This document shows positions 9,632 to 18,047 of a stretch of DNA of 51,251 bases, piece by piece (positions within the stretch are counted from its first letter, which is position 1; every line of letters starts with the position of its first letter). The notes beneath the pieces are model-generated. The model saw nothing but the letters and a program-made list of their open reading frames with translations. It was not told where the DNA came from and did no database searches. A program made the translations under genes and the position numbers. The DNA is taken from the NCBI GenBank assembly GCA_945885515.1, contig CAMCZA010000003.1, forward strand, positions 1 to 51,251. The letters run 5' to 3'. This stretch comes from Ferrithrix thermotolerans DSM 19514 (GTDB lineage: Bacteria > Actinomycetota > Acidimicrobiia > Acidimicrobiales > Ilumatobacteraceae).

Positions 9632-9637
9632 TAGACT
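9632..9637 (+). promoter_or_regulatory. -10-like TAGACT, leaderless promoter candidate for thrS
   Basis: TAGACT + 7 nt + ATG 9645, no Shine-Dalgarno. Confidence 0.6.
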
Positions 9638-9644
9638 TATATTT

Positions 9645-11627
9645 ATGCCTAATTCCAATGCCACGATTACTGTGCGTCTTCCGGACGACTCAACTCGAGA
9701 AATTGCGGTTGGTGCTACTGGTTTAGACCTGGCAACTTCAATCGGAAAACGACTCGGTCAAGCCGCAATCGCCACGATCGTTGACGGCATTGAAACCGAT
9801 TTGGGTGTCGCGCTAACTGACGGTGCAAAAGTTTCAATTATTACGGTTGATTCGGACGCTGGTCGTCATGTGTTGCGACACTCAACTGCGCATGTCTTGG
9901 CGCAAGCGGTGGTGCAATTGTTTCAAGGCGCAAAGTTTTCAATCGGTCCTGCAATTGAAGACGGTTTTTATTACGACTTTGAGTTGATGGGTGGCAAGAC
10001 ATTTAGTGATGACGATTTGTCGTTGATCCAACAGCGGATGCAAGAAATCGTCGCCGCAGACCAACCCTTCGTTCGGTCCGAAATGTCAGCCAAAGAAGCG
10101 TTGAAGTTATTTGCCGATCAGCCATATAAATGTGAAATCATTGAACGGGTAACCCAAGGCGATGCAGATTCAAGTGACGCTGGTGAAGCCGGTAGCGCCG
10201 ATGCTGTAAGCGTCTATCGCAACACACAAACTTTTGTCGATCTTTGTCGTGGACCACATGTTCCGTCCACGAGTCGTCTCGGACATTTTGCGCTAATGAA
10301 AGTTGCCGGAGCATATTGGCGCGGCAATGAAAAGGGTCCAATGTTGCAACGAATCTACGGCACAGCATGGGAGTCAAAAGCCGCACTCGCCGAACATTTG
10401 AACCGTCTTGAAGAAGCCGAGAAGCGTGATCACCGTCGATTAGCAGTTGAAATGGATCTACTCTCTTTTCCGCAAGAACTTGGTGGCGGACTTGCTGTAT
10501 GGCATCCGAAGGGCGGCATCGTTCGAAAGTTGATGGAAGATTACAGTCGTGAGCGTCATCAAAACGGTGGCTATAAGTTTGTGTTTACCCCGCATCTTGC
10601 AAATGCCCATTTGTTTGAAACTTCTGGACACTTGCAGTTCTACAAAGATGGCATGTATCCGCCAATGGAGATGGACAACGGCACTTATTATCCAAAGCCG
10701 ATGAATTGCCCAATGCATTGTTTGATTTATCGTGATCGTCAACGAAGTTATCGCGAGTTGCCACTGCGCCTGTTTGAACTCGGCACTGTCTATCGGTACG
10801 AGCGCGCCGGAACTTTGCACGGCTTACTGCGAATTAGGGGCTTTACCCAAGATGACAGTCATATTTTTTGTACCGAAGAGCAGATGGCAGACGAGATCGC
10901 TTCGCTTTTAGATTTCGTTTTGAGTGTGTTGCGCAGATTTGGATTCAATGATTTTGATTTCAAACTCAGCACACGTAATCCAGAAAAATCAGTCGGGTCC
11001 GATGAAATTTGGGAAAAGGCCACTGCGGCTTTAAACGAAGCCTTGAATCGACACGGTTTGAAGTATTCGGTCTCACCTGGCGATGCTGCTTTCTACGGAC
11101 CAAAGATTGACATTGATGTGCGCGACGCGATCGGTCGAAAGTGGCAACTAAGCACAATTCAATGTGACTTTAATCTGCCAGAAAGATTCGGTCTTGAATA
11201 TATTGCGACCGATAACGCACGAAAGCGTCCGATCATGTTGCATCGTGCGTTATTCGGATCAATTGAACGTTTTTTCGGAGTTTTGCTCGAGCACTACGGT
11301 GGGGCATTTCCGACTTGGTTGGCGCCAACTCAGGTTCGGGTTTTGGCCGTTGCGTCAGCGCATGAGAGTTATGCAACTCAAGTAACCGAGTCGCTGACGA
11401 AGTTGGGTTATCGAGTTGACCAATTAGTTGCTGATGAACAGTTGGGCAAACGCATTCGTGCATCAAAACTAGAACGCATACCTTATGTATTGGTTGTTGG
11501 TGACGATGACGTTGCTAATGCAACTGTTGGTGTTAACCCACGAGGCGGCGAAGTGCGTCGCGATGTGTCATTGAATGATTTTGTCGCAGAGTTGTCTCGC
11601 GACGTAAACCAAGAAGCAAAAGTTTGA
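9645..11627 (+). CDS. thrS: Threonine--tRNA ligase
   Basis: TGS domain, 'RHSTAHVLAQAV', class II core 'MNCPMHCLIYRDRQRSYRELPLRLFELGTVYRYERAGTLHGLLRIRGFTQDDSHIFC'. Confidence 0.99.
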   Translation: MPNSNATITVRLPDDSTREIAVGATGLDLATSIGKRLGQAAIATIVDGIETDLGVALTDGAKVSIITVDSDAGRHVLRHSTAHVLAQAVVQLFQGAKFSIGPAIEDGFYYDFELMGGKTFSDDDLSLIQQRMQEIVAADQPFVRSEMSAKEALKLFADQPYKCEIIERVTQGDADSSDAGEAGSADAVSVYRNTQTFVDLCRGPHVPSTSRLGHFALMKVAGAYWRGNEKGPMLQRIYGTAWESKAALAEHLNRLEEAEKRDHRRLAVEMDLLSFPQELGGGLAVWHPKGGIVRKLMEDYSRERHQNGGYKFVFTPHLANAHLFETSGHLQFYKDGMYPPMEMDNGTYYPKPMNCPMHCLIYRDRQRSYRELPLRLFELGTVYRYERAGTLHGLLRIRGFTQDDSHIFCTEEQMADEIASLLDFVLSVLRRFGFNDFDFKLSTRNPEKSVGSDEIWEKATAALNEALNRHGLKYSVSPGDAAFYGPKIDIDVRDAIGRKWQLSTIQCDFNLPERFGLEYIATDNARKRPIMLHRALFGSIERFFGVLLEHYGGAFPTWLAPTQVRVLAVASAHESYATQVTESLTKLGYRVDQLVADEQLGKRIRASKLERIPYVLVVGDDDVANATVGVNPRGGEVRRDVSLNDFVAELSRDVNQEAKV

Positions 11628-11663
11628 ACTGATGTTGAGTTGCGAAACCGGTGTGCGTACGAA

Positions 11664-12176
11664 ATGTTAGAAAGAATCTGGAATGGCTGGCGGGCAAATT
11701 ATGTGATGCACGGTCAAGATTCAAAGAGCACTTCGGATGCGTCAATTTTCACGCAGATTCTAAAAAGTGATCTCAGCGATGAACAGAGTTACATTGTTTT
11801 TCGTGGCAAGACCGTGTTCGTGATTATGAATGCATTTCCTTACACATCTGGTCACCTGCTCGTCGTGCCCTATCGCGAGGTTGCAGAACTTGAGAACTTG
11901 AGCGCAGATGAGACCACTGAACTTTGGGCAACTGTGACCGATGCGGTCACTGCAATGAAATCGGTCTATTCACCAGAGGCATTGAATATCGGTTTGAATC
12001 TTGGTGCGGCTGCTGGTGGCAGCATCTCGCAACACTTGCATGTGCACATCGTGGCAAGGTGGTCAGGCGATACGAACTTCATGGTCACAACAGCAAACAC
12101 CAAAATTTTGCCTGAAGCGCTTGATGTGAGCGCGTCTAGAATTAAAGCAGCATGGAAGACCGAAAAAAAGTTATGA
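11664..12176 (+). CDS. HIT family protein (AP4A phosphorylase-like)
   Basis: 'HLLVVPYREVAELENLSADE', 'SISQHLHVHIVARW' (HxHxH); position between thrS and pgsA as in mycobacteria. Start moved from 11640 (TTG) to ATG 11664 (MLERIWNGWRANYV). Confidence 0.93.
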   Translation: MLERIWNGWRANYVMHGQDSKSTSDASIFTQILKSDLSDEQSYIVFRGKTVFVIMNAFPYTSGHLLVVPYREVAELENLSADETTELWATVTDAVTAMKSVYSPEALNIGLNLGAAAGGSISQHLHVHIVARWSGDTNFMVTTANTKILPEALDVSASRIKAAWKTEKKL

Positions 12177-12658
12177 CCGATTCATCCGGCGAAATTCGAG
12201 ACACGCTTCCCGATGACTTAAATGTGTCCGCATTTGTCGGACCATATATGTTTCCGGACAACAGTCGAAGGCGAATTCCGGCGATTTTGTATCTGGCGAT
12301 CTCTTTGGGTTGTTTCGCGTTGTGGTTTACACAACACACGAATGAAAACGGTCTCGTCAGTGATGGGTTTCTCGGCGCTGCAATATTGCTCAGTGTGGTT
12401 GGTGCGTATTCGTTGTCGTCATCTTGGCGAATGACTATCGACGAAAAACTGGCGCTAATTCATGCGACTCGCGCCGTTGATTTTGCGGTCGGCCATGCAT
12501 CAGCACAACAGGTTTGGCGAGGCTTCCGTAGCCGTCCGACTTGGAGAGTTTTCTGTTACAGCGAACAAGAGCCTCCGTTGCAGCGAGGCCTTGTGTTGAT
12601 AGATGCAATTGATGGTCGTGTTGTTGAGTGTCTTGTCGAGTCAAACCCCGACAGTTAG
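12173..12658 (+). CDS. Uncharacterised membrane protein (two predicted TM segments)
   Basis: ORF 12152..12658; ATG 12173 makes an ATGA overlap with the HIT stop. Hydrophobic stretches 'IPAILYLAISLGCFALWF' and 'FLGAAILLSVVGAYSLSS'. Confidence 0.78.
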   Translation: MTDSSGEIRDTLPDDLNVSAFVGPYMFPDNSRRRIPAILYLAISLGCFALWFTQHTNENGLVSDGFLGAAILLSVVGAYSLSSSWRMTIDEKLALIHATRAVDFAVGHASAQQVWRGFRSRPTWRVFCYSEQEPPLQRGLVLIDAIDGRVVECLVESNPDS

Positions 12659-12667
12659 ACTTGACCA

Positions 12668-13357
12668 ATGTTTGACGGAAGATTTCGCCAGCAAGTTGAA
12701 CGCGTAGTTCACCCAATCGGGCAACTCTTGCGTCGCACGAGACTTTCGCCCGATCACTTGACAGTTCTCGGGCTAGTAGTTGCCTGCATCGCGGCAGTGG
12801 TTATTGCAATCGGTGAATTACAAGTTGGTCTGTTGCTTGTGATCTGTGCGGCACTGCCAGATTTGTTTGACGGAGCGTTGGCTAAAGCATCAAATCAGAG
12901 CAGTCAGCGTGGGGCCTTTTTTGATTCAACAATTGATCGCGTAACTGACGCCGTATTGCTGGGTGGCGTTGCATGGTTTCTAGGTTCTCAAAGGGGAGCA
13001 CACGCCGCAGTTCTTCCGTTTGCGGTGATGGCTGTGTCATCTTTAATTTCGTATCAGCGAGCCAAGGCCGAATCACTAGGTCTAACTGCCAAGGGCGGTT
13101 TAATGGAGCGTGCCGAGCGAATCATTTTATTGTGTGTCGGATTGTTGTTTGACGCTTTGCTGTTCTGGACAATGTGGTTGATGCTCGTGTTGGTCACGAT
13201 CACCGCTGTTCAACGATTCATCAAAGTTTGGAAACAGGCTGCTGTCGCTCCGGCGACTGCAGAGCGCGTTGCCTTGAGGCAATCTCGCCGTGCGTCTCGG
13301 CGCGCCCAGCGTGCCGATAGGCGATTGCGTCTGTCGCGCGGTCGCTTGATGAAGTGA
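12668..13357 (+). CDS. CDP-alcohol phosphatidyltransferase (PgsA/PIP synthase-like)
   Basis: 'DLFDGALAKASNQSSQRGAFFDSTIDRVTDA' matches D(x2)DG..(A)..G(x3)D(x3)D CDP-OH-P transferase motif. Confidence 0.92.
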   Translation: MFDGRFRQQVERVVHPIGQLLRRTRLSPDHLTVLGLVVACIAAVVIAIGELQVGLLLVICAALPDLFDGALAKASNQSSQRGAFFDSTIDRVTDAVLLGGVAWFLGSQRGAHAAVLPFAVMAVSSLISYQRAKAESLGLTAKGGLMERAERIILLCVGLLFDALLFWTMWLMLVLVTITAVQRFIKVWKQAAVAPATAERVALRQSRRASRRAQRADRRLRLSRGRLMK

Positions 13358-14265
13358 AGTCGGCCCCTCACAAAACAGGCTCAGACTTACTAATAATTTT
13401 TGGTTATCGCTTTGTAACAATATTGACGAGGCTGATTCCATCTTTTGTTGTTTCGATGCTTGCGTCAGTATTGGTGCCGTTAATTTCGGTAATGATGCGA
13501 AAGCAACGTCCAATTGTTTCGCATCACCTGCAACGCCTGCAACCCGGGTTGCGTGGCAGAGAGCTTCGTCGTGCCGTGCAGAAGTCTTATCAGAGTTACG
13601 CCCGCTATTACATTGAAACTTTTCGCCTGCCAGCGCTCAATGCAAAAAAAATTCAAGCAGGAGTTGAAATTACCGGGTTTGAACATATTCAAAGCGGCTT
13701 GGCGCGTGGCAAAGGTGTGATCTTGGCTCTACCGCACTTGGGCGGTTGGGAGTGGTCAGGTAGATGGTTAATCCAACAAGGTCATCAACTCAATGCGGTA
13801 GTTGAAAAACTCGAGTCTCGCGAGTTGTTCGAGATGTTTACAAATTTACGAAAAAGTTACGGCGTCACGGTTATTGCGTTGGACGATCAGGCTGGTGTCG
13901 CAGTTCAAAATGCACTTGCCAAAAATGAGATTGTTGCGTTGTTGGCAGACCGTGATATCGCAAGAACGGGTATCGAAGTTGAGTTCTTCGGCGAGAAGAC
14001 AACGATTCCTGCAGGCCCAGCATTTTTTGCCCTAAGAACTGGCGCGGCGCTTGTACCACTTGCAACTTATTTCACGAATCGACTTGACGGCCATGCGACC
14101 GTCGTGCGACCTGAAATTGTCGTCGAACGACTTGGCACATTGCGACAGGACATGAATCGAGTTGCTCAAAGTCTTGCCAATGAACTTGAATTTTTGATTC
14201 GTCGGGAGCCTATTCAATGGCATCTGTTTCAGCCGAACTGGCCGAGCGATCCCGGTTTTAACTAA
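13354..14265 (+). CDS. LpxL/PatA-type lysophospholipid acyltransferase (phosphatidylinositol mannoside acyltransferase-like)
   Basis: 'LALPHLGGWEWSGRWL' (HX4E), 'ALLADRDIARTGIEVEFFGEKTTIPAGPAFFALRTGAALVP'; GTG start overlapping pgsA. Confidence 0.88.
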   Translation: MKSAPHKTGSDLLIIFGYRFVTILTRLIPSFVVSMLASVLVPLISVMMRKQRPIVSHHLQRLQPGLRGRELRRAVQKSYQSYARYYIETFRLPALNAKKIQAGVEITGFEHIQSGLARGKGVILALPHLGGWEWSGRWLIQQGHQLNAVVEKLESRELFEMFTNLRKSYGVTVIALDDQAGVAVQNALAKNEIVALLADRDIARTGIEVEFFGEKTTIPAGPAFFALRTGAALVPLATYFTNRLDGHATVVRPEIVVERLGTLRQDMNRVAQSLANELEFLIRREPIQWHLFQPNWPSDPGFN

Positions 14266-15219
14266 TTATTTATACGCATCAAACAGTTCACTGACGGCCT
14301 TTGCCTGACCGCCCGAAGTTGATGACATCACAGCAATCGGCAGTACCCCAGATTGCGACCACTTCCAAAGTGCTTCGCGCACCGTGTCGCTGTCACCAGA
14401 AATCGTGCAATCGCTCAACCATTGTGTATCCATCGCCGCGATTATTTCCGCCGACCGAGTTTCTTTGTTTGGTGAGTCAAGAATTTTTTCAAACGCGTCA
14501 ATTTGTTCGTCATAGCCACATGATCGCCAATAGTTTCGATAATTAGGCAACGACACATAGCCAACGAGAGTCTTGCGGTGAATCTCGTGGGCCGCGCCAA
14601 GGTCAGTGCTGATGACTGTTGGCACCATGTTGGCGAAAAACATCTCTGCTCTTCGTTGAGGTGCGACTCGAGTCAATTGCGAAGAGATATTGCTCAGGGC
14701 TGCGTTTGCCCAAATCGCACCCTGTGATATTTCGGTAGTCAGGTCAAGCATCTTGTCGCGAAGTGCTGCGAGGTAAATCGGTGGAAGTTCTCCGGAGAAT
14801 CGTTCTTGGTTTCGCATTGTCTGCACATAATTTCGAATATCGGCTAGTGGCGTTGCAGTTGTTGCGCCAAGTCGGCTGATTACGGGCCCATGACTGACGC
14901 CGAGTCCGAGACTGAATCGAGAATTTGAAATCTCAAAAATGTGAGCGGCAGTATTTGCCATTTCAATTGCGTGACTGTAATAAATAGGTTGAATCGATGT
15001 CCAAAATTTAATTGTTTTCGTCTCATGGGCGAGCGAAGTACAAAACCCCATTGCTGCGCCGAGACTAGGGCAGGCGATGCCGGCGAATCCAAATTTTTCA
15101 GCCTGTTGAGCAAGGTCAAGCACCGCCGATCTCTTTTTCGCGGTTGCAACCAGCGAGATTGCTGGTCGAAATGATTCGGCCGTGGCTGTGTTCGTATTTA
15201 AATTCGTGTTGTTACTCAT
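14266..15219 (-). CDS. LLM-class, probably F420-dependent, oxidoreductase
   Basis: Luciferase-like barrel: 'LAQQAEKFGFAGIACPSLG..AMGFCTSLAHETKTIKFWTSIQPIYYSHAIEMANTAAHIFEISNSRFSLGLGVSHGPVISRLG'. Start at second ATG (15219) preferred over 15225. Confidence 0.85.
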   Translation of the reverse strand: MSNNTNLNTNTATAESFRPAISLVATAKKRSAVLDLAQQAEKFGFAGIACPSLGAAMGFCTSLAHETKTIKFWTSIQPIYYSHAIEMANTAAHIFEISNSRFSLGLGVSHGPVISRLGATTATPLADIRNYVQTMRNQERFSGELPPIYLAALRDKMLDLTTEISQGAIWANAALSNISSQLTRVAPQRRAEMFFANMVPTVISTDLGAAHEIHRKTLVGYVSLPNYRNYWRSCGYDEQIDAFEKILDSPNKETRSAEIIAAMDTQWLSDCTISGDSDTVREALWKWSQSGVLPIAVMSSTSGGQAKAVSELFDAYK

Positions 15220-15303
15220 TGTCATAAGTTAGTTGCTAGGTAAGAGCGATGCTGTTTGGTAACCGCTGTCGTATCTGTTGGTAGAGGTCGTACCGTATAC
15301 GTC

Positions 15304-16518
15304 ATGAATACTGCTGATGATTTAAATCAAGTCAAAAGCAGCAGATACACCCGTAAAAAAATGTTACGGATCGGTTTGGTCTGTCCTTATAGTTTGACGA
15401 TTCCAGGCGGGGTACAGGCTCAAGTTTTGGGTTTGGCGCGAGAGTTGCGCCGCATGGGTCACGAGGCAAGAGTGCTTGGCCCATGTGATGGTCCACCTCC
15501 CGAGCCTTTTGTGACACCACTTGGCAATAGCCTGCCGACTGCTGCCAACGGTTCGACGGCTCCACTTGCGCCAGACCCGTCGGCTGCGTTGCGAACTGTC
15601 CGCGCGATCAACGACGAGGCTTTTGATATTTTGCATCTGCACGAGCCGATCGCACCCGGACCACCGATGACTGCGTTGTTGCTGCGGTTGGCACCAATGG
15701 TCGGCACCTTTCATGCGGCAGGTGACATCGCGTGGTATGGACGAGTCAACAAAGGTGTTAATTGGCTGGCGAGTCATCTTGACGTCAGAGTTGCAGTCTC
15801 TGCACAAGCAAGAGAACTCGCGCATCGATATCTAGGCGGAGAGTACGAAATTTTATTCAATGGAATTGAAAGCGAAATGTATGCGCGACCAAATATCAAG
15901 CGCGATGTGGGCAAGATTATTTTCTTTTGTGGTCGCTATGAACCAAGGAAGGGTCTGGCAGAACTGTTGGAGGCTTTCGCCAAACTTGAAGATGACACAA
16001 AGTTATGGATCGCATCAGATGGCGACGGAATCTCATTGTTGAAAGCAAAATATGCGCACGATACTCGTATCTCGTGGTTAGGAAGAATTACCGATGAAGA
16101 CAAAATTAATCGGCTCGCACAGTGCTCTGTGTTTTGTGCACCCTCGCTGCATAGTGAATCATTTGGAATAGTCGTTTTAGAGGCAATGGCTTCTGGCGCT
16201 CCAGTAGTTGCTAGTTCGCTTGAGGGATACCGCAATGTCGGCACACATGATGTGAATGCTTGGTTAGTTGAACCCGGTGATATCAACGAACTTGCAGAAG
16301 GATTAGCGCGTGTGCTGAGCGACAAAATACTGGCGAAAAAATTAAGTGATGGCGGTCTAATTCGAGCAAGCGAACTCTCAATGCATCGACTCGCCGAAAT
16401 TTATGTTGAGATGTATCACACAGTTCTAGAGCGTGAACAATATGACCCAGACCCTCACCCAAAAAGTCGGGTTGTGCGTCTGTTCTCGGATCGTGTTCTG
16501 CGAAAAAATCCTCATTGA
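15304..16518 (+). CDS. pimA: GT4 glycosyltransferase, PimA-like (phosphatidylinositol alpha-mannosyltransferase)
   Basis: 'LRIGLVCPYSLTIPGGVQAQVLGLARELRRMGHEARVLGP', 'ILHLHEPIAPGPPMTALLL', 'SESFGIVVLEAMASGAPVVAS'; genomic context pgsA-acyltransferase. Start 15304 or 15361 rather than 15256. Confidence 0.82.
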   Translation: MNTADDLNQVKSSRYTRKKMLRIGLVCPYSLTIPGGVQAQVLGLARELRRMGHEARVLGPCDGPPPEPFVTPLGNSLPTAANGSTAPLAPDPSAALRTVRAINDEAFDILHLHEPIAPGPPMTALLLRLAPMVGTFHAAGDIAWYGRVNKGVNWLASHLDVRVAVSAQARELAHRYLGGEYEILFNGIESEMYARPNIKRDVGKIIFFCGRYEPRKGLAELLEAFAKLEDDTKLWIASDGDGISLLKAKYAHDTRISWLGRITDEDKINRLAQCSVFCAPSLHSESFGIVVLEAMASGAPVVASSLEGYRNVGTHDVNAWLVEPGDINELAEGLARVLSDKILAKKLSDGGLIRASELSMHRLAEIYVEMYHTVLEREQYDPDPHPKSRVVRLFSDRVLRKNPH

Positions 16519-16530
16519 TAGATATCGCAG

Positions 16531-16552
16531 TAGACTTTGGCGACGAAGTCTA
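16531..16552 (+). promoter_or_regulatory. Inverted repeat TAGACTT-N8-AAGTCTA upstream of lemA
   Basis: Arms 16531-16537 and 16546-16552, loop TGGCGACG; left arm contains TAGACT, a -10-like box seen elsewhere in this window. Confidence 0.5.
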
Positions 16553-16573
16553 TTGTGATAAATGGAGGTTGTA

Positions 16574-17125
16574 ATGGGTGAACTGATCGGTTTTGCCGTG
16601 TTGATCGTTGTGCTGGTCGCGCTTGTAATTATCTACAACTCGCTTGTACAGCGTCGTAATCAGGTCAAGAATGCATGGGCACAAATTGATGTTCAGTTAA
16701 AGCGACGCATTGAACTAATCCCAAATCTTGTAGAGACTGTTAAGGGATACGCAGATTTTGAGCAAAAGACTTTGCAACAAGTGATCACAGCGCGCAACTC
16801 GGCGATGAGCGCACCAAGCACAGCAACGGGTCAAGCAACAGCAGATAATGCGTTATCTGGTGCGTTGCGACAATTTTTCGCCTTGTCTGAGGCTTACCCA
16901 GACCTCAAAGCCAATGCGAGTTTTTTGAACTTACAAGAAGAATTAAGCAACACCGAGAGCCGTATTGCCTATGCCCGACAATTTTATAATGATGCGGTTT
17001 TGGCATATAACAATGCAATTGCGACTTTTCCAAGCGTTGTGCTTGCCTCCATCTTCAAATTCTCCGAGAGTGATTCGTTTGCTGCTTCTGATTCAGAAAA
17101 AATTGTGCCTAAGGTGCAGTTCTAG
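16574..17125 (+). CDS. LemA family protein
   Basis: 'YNSLVQRRNQVKNAWAQIDVQLKRRIELIPNLVETVKGYA' and 'ESRIAYARQFYNDAVLAYNNAIATFPSVVLA'. GGAGG 6 nt before ATG 16574. Confidence 0.96.
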   Translation: MGELIGFAVLIVVLVALVIIYNSLVQRRNQVKNAWAQIDVQLKRRIELIPNLVETVKGYADFEQKTLQQVITARNSAMSAPSTATGQATADNALSGALRQFFALSEAYPDLKANASFLNLQEELSNTESRIAYARQFYNDAVLAYNNAIATFPSVVLASIFKFSESDSFAASDSEKIVPKVQF

Positions 17126-17140
17126 AAACTCGGGTCACAG

Positions 17141-18046
17141 ATGTATGACTTAATTGCCTCGAATAAGCGACGCTCTGTCTTTTTGCTGATCGGTTTTGCA
17201 TTGCTGCTCGTAGTAGTTGGTATGGCTGTGGGTGCGTTGCTCGGCAACCCTGTATTTTCGGTAACGGTTGCACTAATAATTGCGGGAACAATGTCGATTG
17301 TTTCATATTGGAAATCAGACACGATCGCCTTGACCGTCAGTCGCGCAAAACCTGCCGACGAAGTTGAATACAAGCGTTTGCACAATCTCGTTGAGGGTTT
17401 GTGCATTGCCAGTGGTTTACCAAAACCACGCCTCTATGTGATTGATGATCCTGCTCCAAACGCATTTGCGACTGGTAGAAATCCAAAGCACGCGGCAGTT
17501 GCTGTGACTTCGGGTTTGCTTGAGAAACTTGACCGCGTCGAACTTGAAGGTGTTTTGGCTCACGAACTTTCACACATTCGCAACTACGACATTTTGGTGG
17601 CAACTCTTGCAGTAACTCTCGTCGGTTCAATTGCGTTGCTCACCGATATCGCGATCCGCATGATGTGGTGGAACGGCGGGCGAGTCAGTCGCCAAAATGA
17701 TCGGCAAAACTCATCTAATCCGCTTGCGTTCGTTGGGTTTGCTCTTTTGATTATTGCCCCGTTGGTTGCTCGAATGATGCAGGCAACGATTAGTCGTCGT
17801 CGCGAAACGCTCGCAGATGTATCGGCGTGCCAGATAACCAGATACCCACCAGGCTTGATCTCTGCGCTCGAAAAACTTCAGGCAGACAGCACCGTGACCC
17901 ACTCGGCGAGCATGGCAACGGCCCATATGTGGATTGAGCAACCTTTATCTGGGGTCAATGACGGGGGCAGGCTTGGTGGGTTTCATAAACTGTTTAATAC
18001 CCACCCACCGCTATCTGAACGAATTGCACTTTTAAGGGAGATGTAA
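17141..18046 (+). CDS. htpX: M48 family metallopeptidase (HtpX-like)
   Basis: 'VLAHELSHIRNYD' HExxH, four TM stretches, 'RRRETLADVSACQITR'. Confidence 0.94.
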   Translation: MYDLIASNKRRSVFLLIGFALLLVVVGMAVGALLGNPVFSVTVALIIAGTMSIVSYWKSDTIALTVSRAKPADEVEYKRLHNLVEGLCIASGLPKPRLYVIDDPAPNAFATGRNPKHAAVAVTSGLLEKLDRVELEGVLAHELSHIRNYDILVATLAVTLVGSIALLTDIAIRMMWWNGGRVSRQNDRQNSSNPLAFVGFALLIIAPLVARMMQATISRRRETLADVSACQITRYPPGLISALEKLQADSTVTHSASMATAHMWIEQPLSGVNDGGRLGGFHKLFNTHPPLSERIALLREM

Positions 18047-18047
18047 A

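Noticed and set aside
15256-15303. N-terminal extension of the pimA-like ORF (GTG 15256)
   Set aside because: Not PimA-like and overlaps the promoter region; TACCGT box 7 nt before ATG 15304 supports a downstream start.
15364-15825. 153-aa minus-strand ORF
   Set aside because: Antisense within the pimA-like gene; no domain recognised.
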